From: Nocardiopsis algeriensis
GTDB lineage: Bacteria; Actinomycetota; Actinomycetes; Streptosporangiales; Streptosporangiaceae
DNA: 41,529 bases
Assembly (NCBI RefSeq): GCF_014203695.1
Contig: NZ_JACHJO010000016.1
Span: forward strand, 1-41,529
Direction of reading: 5' to 3'
In this document: piece by piece, positions 8,325-17,427 of the stretch
Layout: each line of letters begins with the position of its first letter
Position numbering within the stretch: the first letter of the stretch is position 1
The notes under the pieces: generated by a model
The model's database searches: none
What the model was told of the DNA's origin: nothing
Seen by the model: only the letters and a program-made list of their open reading frames with translations
Program-made: the position numbers and the translations under genes

Positions 8325-9416
8325 ATGGGACCCCTCAACGGAATCCGCGTCGTCGAGTTCACCGGGATCGGTCCGGTTCCGATGGCCGCGATGCTCCTGG
8401 CCGACCTGGGGGCGAGCGTGGTGCGGATCGACCGGCCGCAGGCCGCCGAGGCGGTGGGCACCGGAGCGGCCGGGCCCCACCTGAGCGAGGGCCGGGCCGT
8501 GCTGGGCGCCGATCTGAAGTCCGAGGAGGGCAGGAGGAGCGCCCTGGAGCTGGTGGGGCGGGCCGACGTGCTGCTGGAGGGTTTCCGGCCCGGTGTCATG
8601 GAACGGTTGGGATTGGGGCCCCAGGAGTGCCTGGAGCTCAATCCGCGCCTGGTGTACGCCCGTGTGACCGGCTGGGGGCAGGACGGTCCGCTGGCGCACA
8701 CCGCCGGGCACGACGTGAACTACATCTCCGTCAACGGCGCCCTGCATGTCGTCGGGCGTGCGGACGGCCCACCGGTTCCCCCGGTCAACCTGCTCGGCGA
8801 CTTCGCCGGGGGCACGATGTTCGCGGTCACGGGGATCCTCGCCGCACTCGTGGAGCGGCAGGCCTCGGGGCGCGGCCAGGTCGTCGACGCGGCGATGGTC
8901 GACGGCAGCGCGCTGCTGATGTCGATGCTGCACGAGGACCGCGCGCGGGGCTTCTGGTCCGACGAGCGGGGCGCGAACTACCTGGACACGGGCGCTCCCT
9001 GGTACGACGTGTACGAGTGCGCCGACGGCCGGCACGTGTCGGTGGGATGCATCGAGCCCCAGTTCTACGCGGCCTTCCTGGAAGGGACGGGGCTGTCCGA
9101 GGAGGACCTGCCCGACCAGTGGGACCGGGAGGGGTGGCCGCGGCTGCGCGAGCGGTTCGCCGAGGTCCTGCGCACCCGTACCCGGGACGCGTGGGCGGAG
9201 GTCTTCGACGGGGTCGACGCCTGTGTGACGCCGGTGCTGTCGCCCGACGAGGCGCCCGACCACCCGCACATGCGCGCCCGCGGCTCGCTGGTGCGCGAGG
9301 GCGGCCGGGTCGTGCCGGGGCCGGCCCCGCGCTTCGGCCGCACTCCGGGCGGTGTCACCCGCGGACTCCCCCGTCCGGGCGCAGAGGACGTCCTCCGGGA
9401 GTGGGGCCTGCGCTGA
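8325..9416 (+). CDS. Alpha-methylacyl-CoA racemase-like CoA transferase family III protein
   Basis: A 363-residue CaiB/BaiF-family enzyme. It begins [19 protein letters not shown] and contains [29 protein letters not shown] and [25 protein letters not shown]. In mycobacterial racemase the catalytic His, Asp and Glu lie in these three blocks, and all three are present. That favours racemisation of 2-methyl-branched acyl-CoA thioesters (branched fatty acid or steroid side-chain breakdown) over CoA transfer. GGAGGT at 8312-8317 lies seven bases before the ATG. It stands as a single gene between rsmA and a membrane protein gene. Confidence 0.87.
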   Translation: MGPLNGIRVVEFTGIGPVPMAAMLLADLGASVVRIDRPQAAEAVGTGAAGPHLSEGRAVLGADLKSEEGRRSALELVGRADVLLEGFRPGVMERLGLGPQECLELNPRLVYARVTGWGQDGPLAHTAGHDVNYISVNGALHVVGRADGPPVPPVNLLGDFAGGTMFAVTGILAALVERQASGRGQVVDAAMVDGSALLMSMLHEDRARGFWSDERGANYLDTGAPWYDVYECADGRHVSVGCIEPQFYAAFLEGTGLSEEDLPDQWDREGWPRLRERFAEVLRTRTRDAWAEVFDGVDACVTPVLSPDEAPDHPHMRARGSLVREGGRVVPGPAPRFGRTPGGVTRGLPRPGAEDVLREWGLR

Positions 9417-9594
9417 CGGCACGCTGGGGGGCGCCGATTCCCCCGGCTTCGCACCGCGCGTCGCTAGGGTGATCGACCAGGCCGTATTTCGGATGCCCCG
9501 GCATCCCGGGACCTTCGCGAGCGGCCGTCCGGGCCTCCGGGACGACCGGAGGGGTCCGGCCACCGGCCGAGCGCTCGACGGAAGGTCCTACGCC

Positions 9595-11856
9595 ATGCCA
9601 CGACGGTCCGCCTCAGCCGTGTCCGGGGGAATCCGGCGTGCGGTGCGCTGGTGCGCCCTGCTGCTGGCGGTGGCCCTGTGCTCCGCGCCGGCGTCCGCGC
9701 AGGAGGGTGCCGACACGTCCGCGCGCGACCCGGACGCCTTCGGCCGACAGCAGGGACCTGTGGTGTTGGTGGGTGTGCCGGGGCTGCTGTGGCAGGACAT
9801 CACCGAGGAGAACACGCCCACGCTGTGGCGGATGGCCGATACCGCCGCGATCGGCAACGTGTCGATCCGCACGGCGACCTCGCGCACCTGTCCCACCGAC
9901 GGCTGGTTGTCGGTGTCGGCGGGGCAGCGGGCCCTGTCCGTGCGCGAGCAGTTCACCGTCTGCGAGCCGGCACCGGAGCCGGAGCGCACCGGTTCGGGCG
10001 CCGTGGTGCCCGGGTTCGAGGCCTATGTGCGCCAGAACGCCCGGTCCTCCTTCGCCGCGCCGGTGGGCCTCCTGGGCCGGGCGGTGCGGGAGGCCGGCGG
10101 GAGCACGCTCGCCGTCGGCCACGGCGCCGCGCTGGGGGTGGCCGACGAACAGGGACGGGTCGACCACTACGTCGAAGGTGTGGGCGACCTGTCCCCGGAG
10201 CTCCTGGCCGAGGTGTCGCTGGCCGCGGTCGAGCTGCCGGGGCTGACACGCCTGTACCCGGAGCCGGCCGAGGACGGCGGGCCCGAGGAGGAGGCCGAAC
10301 AGGACGACGTGCCGGCCTGGGCCCGGGACAGGGCGCTGACCTCGATCGACGGCCGCCTGCGTGCGCTGGTGGAGCGTCTGCCCGCCGGATCGTCCCTGAT
10401 GGTGGTGGGGGTGTCCATGGACAGCGGGTCCTCCCGGCTCACCGCGGCGCTGTCGGGGGAGGTCACCGAGGAGGGCTTCACCGGCCCCGGGGGGTATCTG
10501 GCCTCCGACTCGACCCGGCGCCGCGGCCTGGTGGCGCTCACGGACACGACACCGACCGTTCTGACGTCGCTGGGGCTGCGGGCGACCGAGCCGACCAGCG
10601 GCCGGGCCTGGCACGTGGCGCACCGCCCGGCGGACACCGGGGAGGCCGTGGCGCGGCTGGTGGACTTCAACACCGCCGCGGTCGTGGTGGGCGCGGCCAT
10701 CCCGGGGTTCTTCAGCGGTCTCGTGGCGTTCCAGATCCTCATCTACGCCGTCGCCGCGCTGGCCCTGCACCGGTACGGGACGGGCCACCGGGGCAAGCGC
10801 GCCACGGTGCTGTCGGTGACGCGGACCGTGGCGCTGGCGAGCGCGGCCTTCCCCGTGGCCAGCTACCTGGCCAACCTCATACCGTGGTGGGCCTCCTCCG
10901 CCCCGGGCGTCGCGCTGCTGGCCTGTGTGCTGGCCGCGGACGCCGCGGTGGTGGCGCTGGCGGTGGCGGGCCCGTGGCGGCGCGGCATCCTCGGGCCGAT
11001 GACGGTGGTGGCGGGGGCGACCACCGCGGTGCTCTTCGCCGATCTGTGCTTCGGCGCCAACCTGCAGATGAATTCACCGACGGGGTACTCCCCCATCGTG
11101 GGCGGCCGGTTCTACGGGATCGGCAACATCGCGTTCGCGACCTTCGCCACCGGCATGCTGATGGCGGTGGCGGGGGTCTCCCACGAGCTTGTCGTCCGGG
11201 GGCGGCGGCGGACCGCCCTGGTGGTCACCCTGGTGGTCGGGACGGCGGTGGTGCTGATCGTCGGATGGCCGGGTCTGGGGACCGACTTCGGCGGAGTGAT
11301 CGCGCTGGTGCCGGGGCTGGCCGTCACCTCGATGATGATCGCGGGAGCGCGGGTGACCCCGGGACGGCTGGTCCTCGTGGGTGCGGCCGCCGTCGCGGCG
11401 ATCGGCGCGATGTCGTGGCTGGACCACCTGCGCCCGCCGCACCGGCGCAGCCATCTGGGTGCGTTCGCGGCCCAGGTCGCCGACGGCGAGGCGGGGACCG
11501 TGCTCTCCCGCAAGCTCGGGGCGATGCTGGGAACCCTGGGCAACTGGCAGCTGACCCTGCTGGCGGCGTGTGCGCTGGTGTTCCTGTTCGCGGTCCTCAA
11601 CCGGCCGACGAGCTGGCGCATCGGGTCGTTGCAGCGGGCCTACGAGTACGCCCCCGCGCTGCGGGCCGGTCTGACGGGTTCCCTGGTCACCGCGCTGGTG
11701 GGGTTCGCGGTCAACGACTCGGGCGTGGCCATCCCGGCGATCGCCCTGACGGTGGCGGTCCCGCTGACGCTGTCGGCCTGTGTGTGGACCCTCCAGCAGG
11801 AGGGGACGGACACGGCACCGGGCCGTGCATCCTCCCAGACCGCCCAACGCCTGTGA
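9595..11856 (+). CDS. Large polytopic membrane protein with extracytoplasmic N-domain
   Basis: A 753-residue protein. An Arg-rich N-terminus and hydrophobic core ending in APASAQ is a probable signal peptide (about residues 1-37). The extracytoplasmic region, about residues 40-360, starts VVLVGVPGLLWQDITEENTPTL and contains SRTCPTDGWLSVSAGQRAL. It resembles the alkaline-phosphatase-like fold of uncharacterised actinobacterial membrane proteins, but I see no complete metal-binding set. From about residue 365 there are roughly nine to ten transmembrane helices, with a loop FGANLQMNSPTGYSPIVGGR typical of this group. A GGAAGG site (9580-9585) lies nine bases before the ATG. The function is unknown; a cell-envelope role is an inference from topology. 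Confidence 0.75.
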   Translation: MPRRSASAVSGGIRRAVRWCALLLAVALCSAPASAQEGADTSARDPDAFGRQQGPVVLVGVPGLLWQDITEENTPTLWRMADTAAIGNVSIRTATSRTCPTDGWLSVSAGQRALSVREQFTVCEPAPEPERTGSGAVVPGFEAYVRQNARSSFAAPVGLLGRAVREAGGSTLAVGHGAALGVADEQGRVDHYVEGVGDLSPELLAEVSLAAVELPGLTRLYPEPAEDGGPEEEAEQDDVPAWARDRALTSIDGRLRALVERLPAGSSLMVVGVSMDSGSSRLTAALSGEVTEEGFTGPGGYLASDSTRRRGLVALTDTTPTVLTSLGLRATEPTSGRAWHVAHRPADTGEAVARLVDFNTAAVVVGAAIPGFFSGLVAFQILIYAVAALALHRYGTGHRGKRATVLSVTRTVALASAAFPVASYLANLIPWWASSAPGVALLACVLAADAAVVALAVAGPWRRGILGPMTVVAGATTAVLFADLCFGANLQMNSPTGYSPIVGGRFYGIGNIAFATFATGMLMAVAGVSHELVVRGRRRTALVVTLVVGTAVVLIVGWPGLGTDFGGVIALVPGLAVTSMMIAGARVTPGRLVLVGAAAVAAIGAMSWLDHLRPPHRRSHLGAFAAQVADGEAGTVLSRKLGAMLGTLGNWQLTLLAACALVFLFAVLNRPTSWRIGSLQRAYEYAPALRAGLTGSLVTALVGFAVNDSGVAIPAIALTVAVPLTLSACVWTLQQEGTDTAPGRASSQTAQRL

Positions 11857-12383
11857 TCTTTACCTCATCGGACACGCCCGGCGCAAACCGCCAGGAGCAC
11901 GACCTTGCGTCTCTCGCGTTACGAAACGGCTACATCCCTGTGCTAGGATCCCAGGTCGGGCGACCCTGACCGAGGATCCACGATCCGGCTCGACGCCGGC
12001 TCCGACGGCCCAGCCACAGATCCCACGTCGTCCCGCAGGGAATGCCCGCCGCAGCGGCCGGGTTCTCCCAGATTGCGGAGGGCACGGGAGTGGCCTCCCA
12101 CGACGCAGCACCGGTCCCCGCCCCGGCGGCCGCACCGGAGCAGCCAGGAACTTCCCGCCGGGGTCGGCGCGTTCACTTCTGTGAGGGCGCCCGCAGCATG
12201 CGAGGCGGAGAGGGAAAGGCGTCACACCCGGCCCTTGACGGGCCCCATGCGAGGACATTGATGAGACATCAGCTTGGCTACCGAGGTAACGCACTGAACC
12301 TGCCGGTCAACGCCCACTCCCCGCGCGGTGCGCGGCCTGCCTCGCCGACCCATCGGGTTCGCCCCGAGTACGCCGGAGTCGCC
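11857..12383. other. 527-bp intergenic region before the STAS gene
   Basis: I see no convincing gene. Frames open through it lack a ribosome binding site. A possible promoter is TTACGA (11919-11924) and TAGGAT (11944-11949), with a long 19-bp spacer, pointing toward the STAS gene. It would leave a leader of more than 400 nt. I checked for known riboswitch core sequences and did not recognise one. Confidence 0.35.
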
Positions 12384-12737
12384 ATGCCCGACCTGACCAT
12401 CTCCTCCACCCTGCACGAGTCCGGGCACGTCCTGGCCGTGGACGGCGAGATCGACATGGCCACCGAGGCCCGTTTCCAGGAAGCGGCCACCGACGCCATC
12501 ACCACGCAGCCGCGGGGGCGCGTCGTCCTGGACTTCTCCGACCTGCGCTTCATCGACTCCAGCGGCCTGCGCGTGCTCATCCGCGCCCACAAGGCCGCCA
12601 AGGAGCAGCAGGTCCTGCTGGCGATCGCGGCTCCGCCTCCTCGCGTGGCCCAGATCCTGCGGGTCACCGCGCTCGACACGCGCATCCCCGTCTTCGACAC
12701 CGTGTCGGAGGCGCTCGACGCCTCCCACACCGGCTGA
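12384..12737 (+). CDS. STAS-domain anti-sigma factor antagonist
   Basis: A 117-residue single STAS domain of the RsbV/BldG/SpoIIAA type. Such proteins bind an RsbW-like anti-sigma kinase when unphosphorylated and so release a sigma factor. It has the VDGEIDMATEARF strand-helix and the canonical phosphorylation loop FIDSSGLRVLI, with Ser59 as the likely phosphorylated residue. GGAG (12375-12378) lies five bases before the ATG. No anti-sigma kinase gene is adjacent. The RsbW-like proteins in the window are at 30.3 kb and 39.1 kb, so its partner may be remote. Confidence 0.88.
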   Translation: MPDLTISSTLHESGHVLAVDGEIDMATEARFQEAATDAITTQPRGRVVLDFSDLRFIDSSGLRVLIRAHKAAKEQQVLLAIAAPPPRVAQILRVTALDTRIPVFDTVSEALDASHTG

Positions 12738-12753
12738 CCCGGCGCAGGCAGGA

Positions 12754-12776
12754 GGGCGCGGCCGGAGGACGCGCCC
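12754..12776. terminator. Hairpin between convergent STAS and M50-like genes
   Basis: Arms GGGCGCG (12754-12760) and CGCGCCC (12770-12776) form a 7-bp stem with a 9-nt loop in the 53-bp gap between two stop codons. It could end both transcripts. Confidence 0.45.
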
Positions 12777-12790
12777 CGGGTCCGCGACCG

Positions 12791-13546
12791 TCAGAAGAGC
12801 AGGAGCCACACACCGAGCGCGGTCACCGCGAGGTTCACCAGCGCGAAGACGCCCACCCAGAGCGTTCCGGGGACTCCCGTGAGCCTGGCGAGCTGGTCCG
12901 CGTCGGACTGGGGGGAGGGCCGGCGCCGGCGCTGGGACTGGAGCTCGAAGACCGGCCTGACCCCGGCGAAGAGCAGGAACCAGATGAACAGGTAGGCGAA
13001 GGCCCCCTGTACCTCGCTCGGGGTGAACCAGCTGACCAGGAACACCGCCGCCCCCGTGGCCACCACCGACACCACGCCGTAGATGTTGCGGATCATCAGC
13101 AGCATGGCGGCGAGCACCGCCAGGCTCAGCCACAGGAGCGCGGTGATGCGGTCCGACATCAGCATGACGATGCCGAGCAGGCCGATCAGCGACGGGGCGA
13201 CGTAGCCCGCGAAGACGGTCAGGACCATGCCGGGACCGGTCGGCCGGCCGCGCGAGACCGTGACCCCGGAGGTGTCGGAGTGCAGCCGGATACCGGTCAG
13301 CCGGCGACCGCTGAGGAGGGCGACCAGGGCGTGGCCGCCCTCGTGCGCGATGGTGACGACGTTGCGCGCCACCCGCCACACCGGGGTGAACAGGACGGCC
13401 GCGAGGGCCAGGACCGCCGCTCCCAGGACGATCCACCTCTCGGGTTCCTCCTGCGTCGACAGGACCTCACGCCAGACGTCACCCAACGTCGTTTCCACCA
13501 GCGCTCCCCACTCTCCGAAGTCGTGCGGGGCCCGGGTACGCGTCAC
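12791..13546 (-). CDS. M50-like membrane protein with HEGGH motif
   Basis: A 251-residue polytopic membrane protein. After a hydrophobic helix it has NVVTIAHEGGHALVALLSGRRL, an HExxH-type zinc-binding motif (HEGGH) as in peptidase family M50B-like proteins of actinobacteria. Five or six further hydrophobic helices follow, with a basic cytoplasmic stretch QSQRRRRPSPQ. I do not see the second M50 motif (NPDG-type), so proteolytic activity is uncertain. The GTG at 13546 gives MTRTRAPHDF but has no clear ribosome binding site. Regulated intramembrane cleavage of a partner is only a possibility. Confidence 0.72.
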   Translation of the reverse strand: MTRTRAPHDFGEWGALVETTLGDVWREVLSTQEEPERWIVLGAAVLALAAVLFTPVWRVARNVVTIAHEGGHALVALLSGRRLTGIRLHSDTSGVTVSRGRPTGPGMVLTVFAGYVAPSLIGLLGIVMLMSDRITALLWLSLAVLAAMLLMIRNIYGVVSVVATGAAVFLVSWFTPSEVQGAFAYLFIWFLLFAGVRPVFELQSQRRRRPSPQSDADQLARLTGVPGTLWVGVFALVNLAVTALGVWLLLF

Positions 13547-13636
13547 GGGCGGCTGGGAGACGCGGAGAACACCGGCCCTTGCCCGAACTTTAGGGCATGA
13601 AGGGCGTGTCCGGTGGATAGTGCCTGCGGCGGATGC

Positions 13637-14080
13637 TCAGTCCTGCCGGGCCTCCGCCAGGTCCTTGAGCCGCACCAGGGTCTCCTCGATGCCCCGGGCG
13701 TTGCGCGCCGGCATGCCCCCCAGCACGTAGAACGCCGGGAACCCGTACGAGTAGTCGAAGGTCTCGGTGACGCGCGTGCCGCCCTTGGGCAGCTCCTCCA
13801 GCTCGTAGCGCCAGCGGTGCGGACCCACGTGGCGCCAGGCGATGAGGCGGTCCTTCTCGTACTCCACCACCCGGTTGCGCATGCGGTATCTCAGGCCGAA
13901 CATCTTCATGTCCATGCCGAACTCCGAGTCCTGCTCCAGCCGTTCGGGGCCCGCCATGCTGCCGCGCACGCTCCCCGAGCCGTCGAACTCGGGGTGCAGG
14001 GCGGGGGTCGTGAGGATCTCGAAGATCCGCGCGGCGGGAGCGTCGATCACGATGATGCGGGAAACCTTGTGTCTGGCCAT
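13637..14080 (-). CDS. SRPBCC (polyketide cyclase/START-like) family protein
   Basis: A 147-residue single-domain protein. It opens with RIIVIDAPAARIFEILTTPALHPEFDGSG, the first strand and helices of the SRPBCC ligand-binding fold. It continues with RVVEYEKDRLIAWRHVGPHRWRYELEEL and ends in a long C-terminal helix (RGIEETLVRLKDLAEARQD). Such proteins bind hydrophobic ligands, and many are of unknown role. The start ATG at 14080 opens the domain directly. It stands alone, 61 bp beyond the end of mutT1 and on the same strand. Confidence 0.83.
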   Translation of the reverse strand: MARHKVSRIIVIDAPAARIFEILTTPALHPEFDGSGSVRGSMAGPERLEQDSEFGMDMKMFGLRYRMRNRVVEYEKDRLIAWRHVGPHRWRYELEELPKGGTRVTETFDYSYGFPAFYVLGGMPARNARGIEETLVRLKDLAEARQD

Positions 14081-14141
14081 GGGCCCATGATGGCACCGCT
14101 CCTCCCGAAACGGTGGACGCCGGTCCGGGGGTGCCGGGACC

Positions 14142-15113
14142 TCAGCCGCCGACCCCGTGCCGCTCCGCCGACACCAGCTCCCCGCCGGGCACGGAGACGT
14201 GGAGCACCCAGAAGGCCCCCTTGTCCAGGCCCAGCTGCCGGGGGACCGGCGCCCCCAGGCGGGTGAGCGCCTCCTCCACGAGATCGGGGACCAGCTCGCC
14301 GTGCGTGCACACCACCGTCGGCAGACCCTCCCCGAGGAGGCGTGAGAAAGCCCCGCGGGCCGCCTCCCGGTCGGGGCCGTGCCCGTCCAGGACGGTGAAC
14401 GCCCGCTCCGTGCGCGCCGTCATCCCGGACCGCACCGTGTAGGGCAGCACCGACTCCGCGCAGCGCGCCGCCGCCGACGTCACCACGCGGAACTCCCCGT
14501 AGGCGCCCAGCAGCGGGGGCAGCGCCAGGGCATCGGCCCGCCCGACCGCGTCCAGCGGACGCAGCAGGTCGTCGCCCTCCCACGTGTGCCTGTCCCCCGC
14601 CGACATGTGCCGCAGGACGACGACGGGGAAGGTCTCGGCGGGGCCGGCCAGGAAGTGGTCGAGCACCTCGACGTCGTGGTCGTGGGTGAGGCGGGTGCGG
14701 GCCCTTCCGGCGGGCACCCACTCCACGAGGTCGATCTCCTCGTCGGGAAGGCGGTCGATCTCCCCGCTCCCCCCGGCCGGGGTGGCCGCCCACCACTCCA
14801 CCCGTTTGGGCCAGCCGTCCTTGAGATAGTGCTGCGGCGGCAGCCTGCGGCCCAGCACCGGTGTGAGACCGGTCTCCTCCACGACCTCGCGGACCGCGCC
14901 GGCGACCAGGTGCTCCCCGTCCTTCAGCTTGCCCTTGGGCAGGGTGAGGTCGCCGCGACCGGAACGGCGGACAAGGACCACCTTGACCCCCTCGGCGCCC
15001 TCGCGCCACAGCAGCGCTCCCCCGGAACGGACAGGTTCGAGGAAGCCGCCGAGCTCCGCAGCCCGGCAGGGGGCGCCGCCGGCGGGACGCGCGTCACCGG
15101 CGGTCCCGCTCAC
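14142..15113 (-). CDS. mutT1: MutT1-type Nudix hydrolase with C-terminal histidine phosphatase domain
   Basis: A two-domain protein of 323 residues, as in mycobacterial MutT1, which sanitises 8-oxo-(d)GTP and cleaves diadenosine polyphosphates. The Nudix box GKLKDGEHLVAGAV followed by REVVEETGL is intact (about residues 60-82). The second domain starts with VVVLRHMSAGDRHTWEG, where Arg168-His169 match the RH(G/A) phosphohistidine site (Met in third place). The later His is in TVVCTHGELVPDL. The GTG at 15113 overlaps the stop of ppk by 4 bp (GTGA). A GGAGG one base before the GTG is too close to serve it, so translational coupling is likely. Pairing with ppk, as in mycobacteria, links nucleotide and polyphosphate metabolism. 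Confidence 0.9.
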   Translation of the reverse strand: MSGTAGDARPAGGAPCRAAELGGFLEPVRSGGALLWREGAEGVKVVLVRRSGRGDLTLPKGKLKDGEHLVAGAVREVVEETGLTPVLGRRLPPQHYLKDGWPKRVEWWAATPAGGSGEIDRLPDEEIDLVEWVPAGRARTRLTHDHDVEVLDHFLAGPAETFPVVVLRHMSAGDRHTWEGDDLLRPLDAVGRADALALPPLLGAYGEFRVVTSAAARCAESVLPYTVRSGMTARTERAFTVLDGHGPDREAARGAFSRLLGEGLPTVVCTHGELVPDLVEEALTRLGAPVPRQLGLDKGAFWVLHVSVPGGELVSAERHGVGG

Positions 15114-17218
15114 ACCTCCACCGCCCGGCCCGGCCTGCTGTTGCGCAGGTGGTCCTGGATGTCGGTCAGGGGCCGGCCCTCCTCGTCGCGGGTGACGCGG
15201 TCCCACGTCCCGTCGGGCTGCAGCCGCCAGGTCGAGGTGTCGTCGGACATCGCCCGGTCCATGAGGTCGATGAGGCGGTGGCACTGCTCCCCGTCGGCGA
15301 TGCGCACCAGGGCCTCCACCCGTCGGTCCAGGTTGCGGGGCATGAGGTCCGCGCTGCCGATCCACACCTGGGGGCGCCAGCCGTTGGCGAACACGAAGAT
15401 GCGCGAGTGCTCGAGGAAGCGGCCGAGAACGCTGCGGACGCGGATGTTCTCCGACAGCCCCGGCACGCCGGCGCGCAGGACGCAGCTGCCCCTGACCCAC
15501 AGGTCGACCTTCACCCCGGCCTGGGAGGCCCGGTAGAGGGCGTCGACGATCTCCTGGTCGACCAGTGAGTTGACCTTGATGCGGATGTGGGCGGGGTCTC
15601 CCTTGAGGGCGTTGTCGATCTCGCCGGCGATCTGCCCGAGCAGCGCCTTGCGCAGGGCGCCGGGAGCGACGAGGAGCCTGCGGTAGTGCTTCTTGCGGGA
15701 GAACCCGGTCAGGCTGTTGAAGAGGCCGCTGACGTCCTCGCCCACCTCGGTCGCGGCGCTGAACAGGCCGAGGTCCTCGTAGATGCGGGCGGTGCTGGGG
15801 TTGTAGTTGCCGGTGCCGACATGGCAGTAGCGGCGCAGCGTTCCGTCGTCGTCGCGGCGGATGACCATGGAGAGCTTGCAGTGGGTCTTGAGCCCGACGA
15901 CGCCGTAGACGACGTGGCAGCCGGCCTGTTCGAGCTTGCGCGCCCATTGGATGTTGTTCTGCTCGTCGAAGCGGGCCTTGATCTCGACGAGGACCACGAC
16001 CTCCTTGCCCGCGCGTGCGGCCTCGATGAGGGACTCGACGATGGGCGAGTCGCCGCTGGTGCGGTACAGGGTCTGCTTGATCGCGACGACCTCGGGGTCG
16101 CTGGCGGCCAGGGCCAGGAACCGCTCCGTGGTGGTGGCGAACGACTCGTAGGGGTGGTGGACCAGCACCTCCCGCTCCCTGATGGCGGCGAACAGGTCGC
16201 CGGAGGTGAGTGCCCGCGGCTCGACCGGGACCATGGGCGGGTAGTGCAGCTCGGGGCGGTCGAGGTCGGCGATCTGGGCCAGACCGGCGAGGTTGAGCGG
16301 GCCGGGGACCCGGTAGATCTCCTCCTCCTCCGCACCGAGCTCCTCGGTGAGGATCGCCAGGGCCTCGGCGCTGATGTCCTGCTCGACCTCCAGGCGCACC
16401 AGGGGCCCGAAGCGCCGGCGCAGCAGCTCGTTCTCCAGGGAGGTGACGAGGTCGTCGGTCTCGTCCTCGTCGACCTCGAGGTCGGCGTTGCGGGTGACGC
16501 GGAAGGCGTGGTGCTCGACGATCTCCATGCCCTCGAAGAGCTGCGGGAGGTGCGCGGCGATGATGTCCTCGACCGGTACGAAGCGGCTGCCGCCGTGGCT
16601 CGTGAGCTCGAAGAAGCGCGGCAGGGAGCTCGGTACCTTGACCCGGGCGAACATGCGGCGGCCGTCCCGGGGGTCGCGAACGGTGACCGCGAGGTTGAGC
16701 GAGCGCCCGGAGACGTAAGGGAAGGGGTGGGCGGAATCCACGGCGAAGGGGGTCACCAGCGGATAGACGGAGCGCCCGAAGTAGCCGCGCAGGTACTCGC
16801 GCTCGTCGCCCTCCAGTTCGCTCCAGCGCACGATCCGGATACCGGCCTCGCGCAGGGCGGGGGTGACGCTCTTCTCGAAGCAGGCGGCGTGCCGGAGCAT
16901 CAGCTCGTGGGTGACCTCGGAGAGGCGCTCGAGCAGGGCACGGGGCTGGTGGCCGCTCGACAGGGCGACGGACAGGCCGGTGGCCACGCGCCGCTTGAGC
17001 CCGGCGATCCGCACCATGAAGAACTCGTCGAGGTTGCTGGAGAAGATCGCGAGGAAGCGCGTGCGCTCCAGGAGCGGGATGTCCTCGTCCTCGGCGAGTT
17101 CGAGCACACGCTGGTTGAAGCGGAGCCACCCTTCCTCGCGGTCCATGAACCTGTCCGCGGGCAGGTCGATGATGCCGGTCGCCGCGGGTACTGGTGCCGG
17201 TGCCGTTTCCGTACTCAC
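15110..17218 (-). CDS. ppk: Polyphosphate kinase 1
   Basis: Reversibly polymerises the gamma-phosphate of ATP into inorganic polyphosphate. The 702 residues match PPK1. The N-domain opens FMDREEGWLRFNQRVLELAED; later blocks include HHPYESFATTTERFLALAA and GLKTHCKLSMVIRR, where His446 sits at the position of the autophosphorylated histidine. CHVGTGNYNPSTARIYEDL follows, and a second histidine, His604, lies in FLEHSRIFVFANGW. GTG at 17218 is the chosen start; further upstream codons give a poor leader. A purine-rich GAGGAGGGGG lies about 12 bases upstream. It is operonic with mutT1. The upstream region holds PHO-box-like repeats, suggesting phosphate control. Confidence 0.95.
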   Translation of the reverse strand: MSTETAPAPVPAATGIIDLPADRFMDREEGWLRFNQRVLELAEDEDIPLLERTRFLAIFSSNLDEFFMVRIAGLKRRVATGLSVALSSGHQPRALLERLSEVTHELMLRHAACFEKSVTPALREAGIRIVRWSELEGDEREYLRGYFGRSVYPLVTPFAVDSAHPFPYVSGRSLNLAVTVRDPRDGRRMFARVKVPSSLPRFFELTSHGGSRFVPVEDIIAAHLPQLFEGMEIVEHHAFRVTRNADLEVDEDETDDLVTSLENELLRRRFGPLVRLEVEQDISAEALAILTEELGAEEEEIYRVPGPLNLAGLAQIADLDRPELHYPPMVPVEPRALTSGDLFAAIREREVLVHHPYESFATTTERFLALAASDPEVVAIKQTLYRTSGDSPIVESLIEAARAGKEVVVLVEIKARFDEQNNIQWARKLEQAGCHVVYGVVGLKTHCKLSMVIRRDDDGTLRRYCHVGTGNYNPSTARIYEDLGLFSAATEVGEDVSGLFNSLTGFSRKKHYRRLLVAPGALRKALLGQIAGEIDNALKGDPAHIRIKVNSLVDQEIVDALYRASQAGVKVDLWVRGSCVLRAGVPGLSENIRVRSVLGRFLEHSRIFVFANGWRPQVWIGSADLMPRNLDRRVEALVRIADGEQCHRLIDLMDRAMSDDTSTWRLQPDGTWDRVTRDEEGRPLTDIQDHLRNSRPGRAVEV

Positions 17219-17236
17219 AGTGGCCAGAATCCCCCT

Positions 17237-17280
17237 CCTCGATGACCGCACGGTGACACATCCATGATGGGAAAATGACC
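17237..17280 (-). promoter_or_regulatory. Four 11-nt tandem units, PHO-box-like, upstream of ppk
   Basis: Read on the minus strand there are four consecutive 11-nt units at 17270-17280, 17259-17269, 17248-17258 and 17237-17247. Their first five bases are GGTCA, CATCA, TGTCA and GGTCA. The last unit, GGTCATCGAGG, matches 10 of 11 positions of the Streptomyces PhoP direct-repeat unit G(G/T)TCAYYYR(G/C)G. The array ends 19 bases before the GTG of ppk and touches the ribosome binding region. If it is used at -35, transcription would start near the start codon. Confidence 0.55.
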
Positions 17281-17291
17281 GCAATGCGGCT

Positions 17292-17320
17292 TATATGCAC
17301 CATCTTGTACCCAGTTCGAA
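17292..17320 (-). promoter_or_regulatory. Possible ppk promoter
   Basis: On the minus strand TTCGAA (17315-17320) and CATATA (17292-17297) are separated by exactly 17 bp, in an unusually AT-rich patch. The implied start, around 17284, lies just upstream of the PHO-box-like array. Bound regulator there would block rather than activate. The -35 match to TTGACA is weak. Confidence 0.35.
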
Positions 17321-17427
17321 GGGAACTTCTGCCCCTGGAGACGCACATTCGGTCAGTTTTCTCCGAGTGACGTGCGAAAACGGAAGAAGAGGCCGGGCCG
17401 TCCGCGACCCGTCCTGCCGGAGAAGGG

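Noticed and set aside
12042..12383. N-terminal extension of the STAS protein of more than 110 codons
   Set aside because: The extension has no homology or ribosome binding site, whereas the ATG at 12384 has a GGAG site and opens directly at the STAS fold.
11857..12383. Possible c-di-AMP or other riboswitch in the long region before the STAS gene
   Set aside because: I could not match any conserved riboswitch core, and the downstream gene is not a typical riboswitch target.
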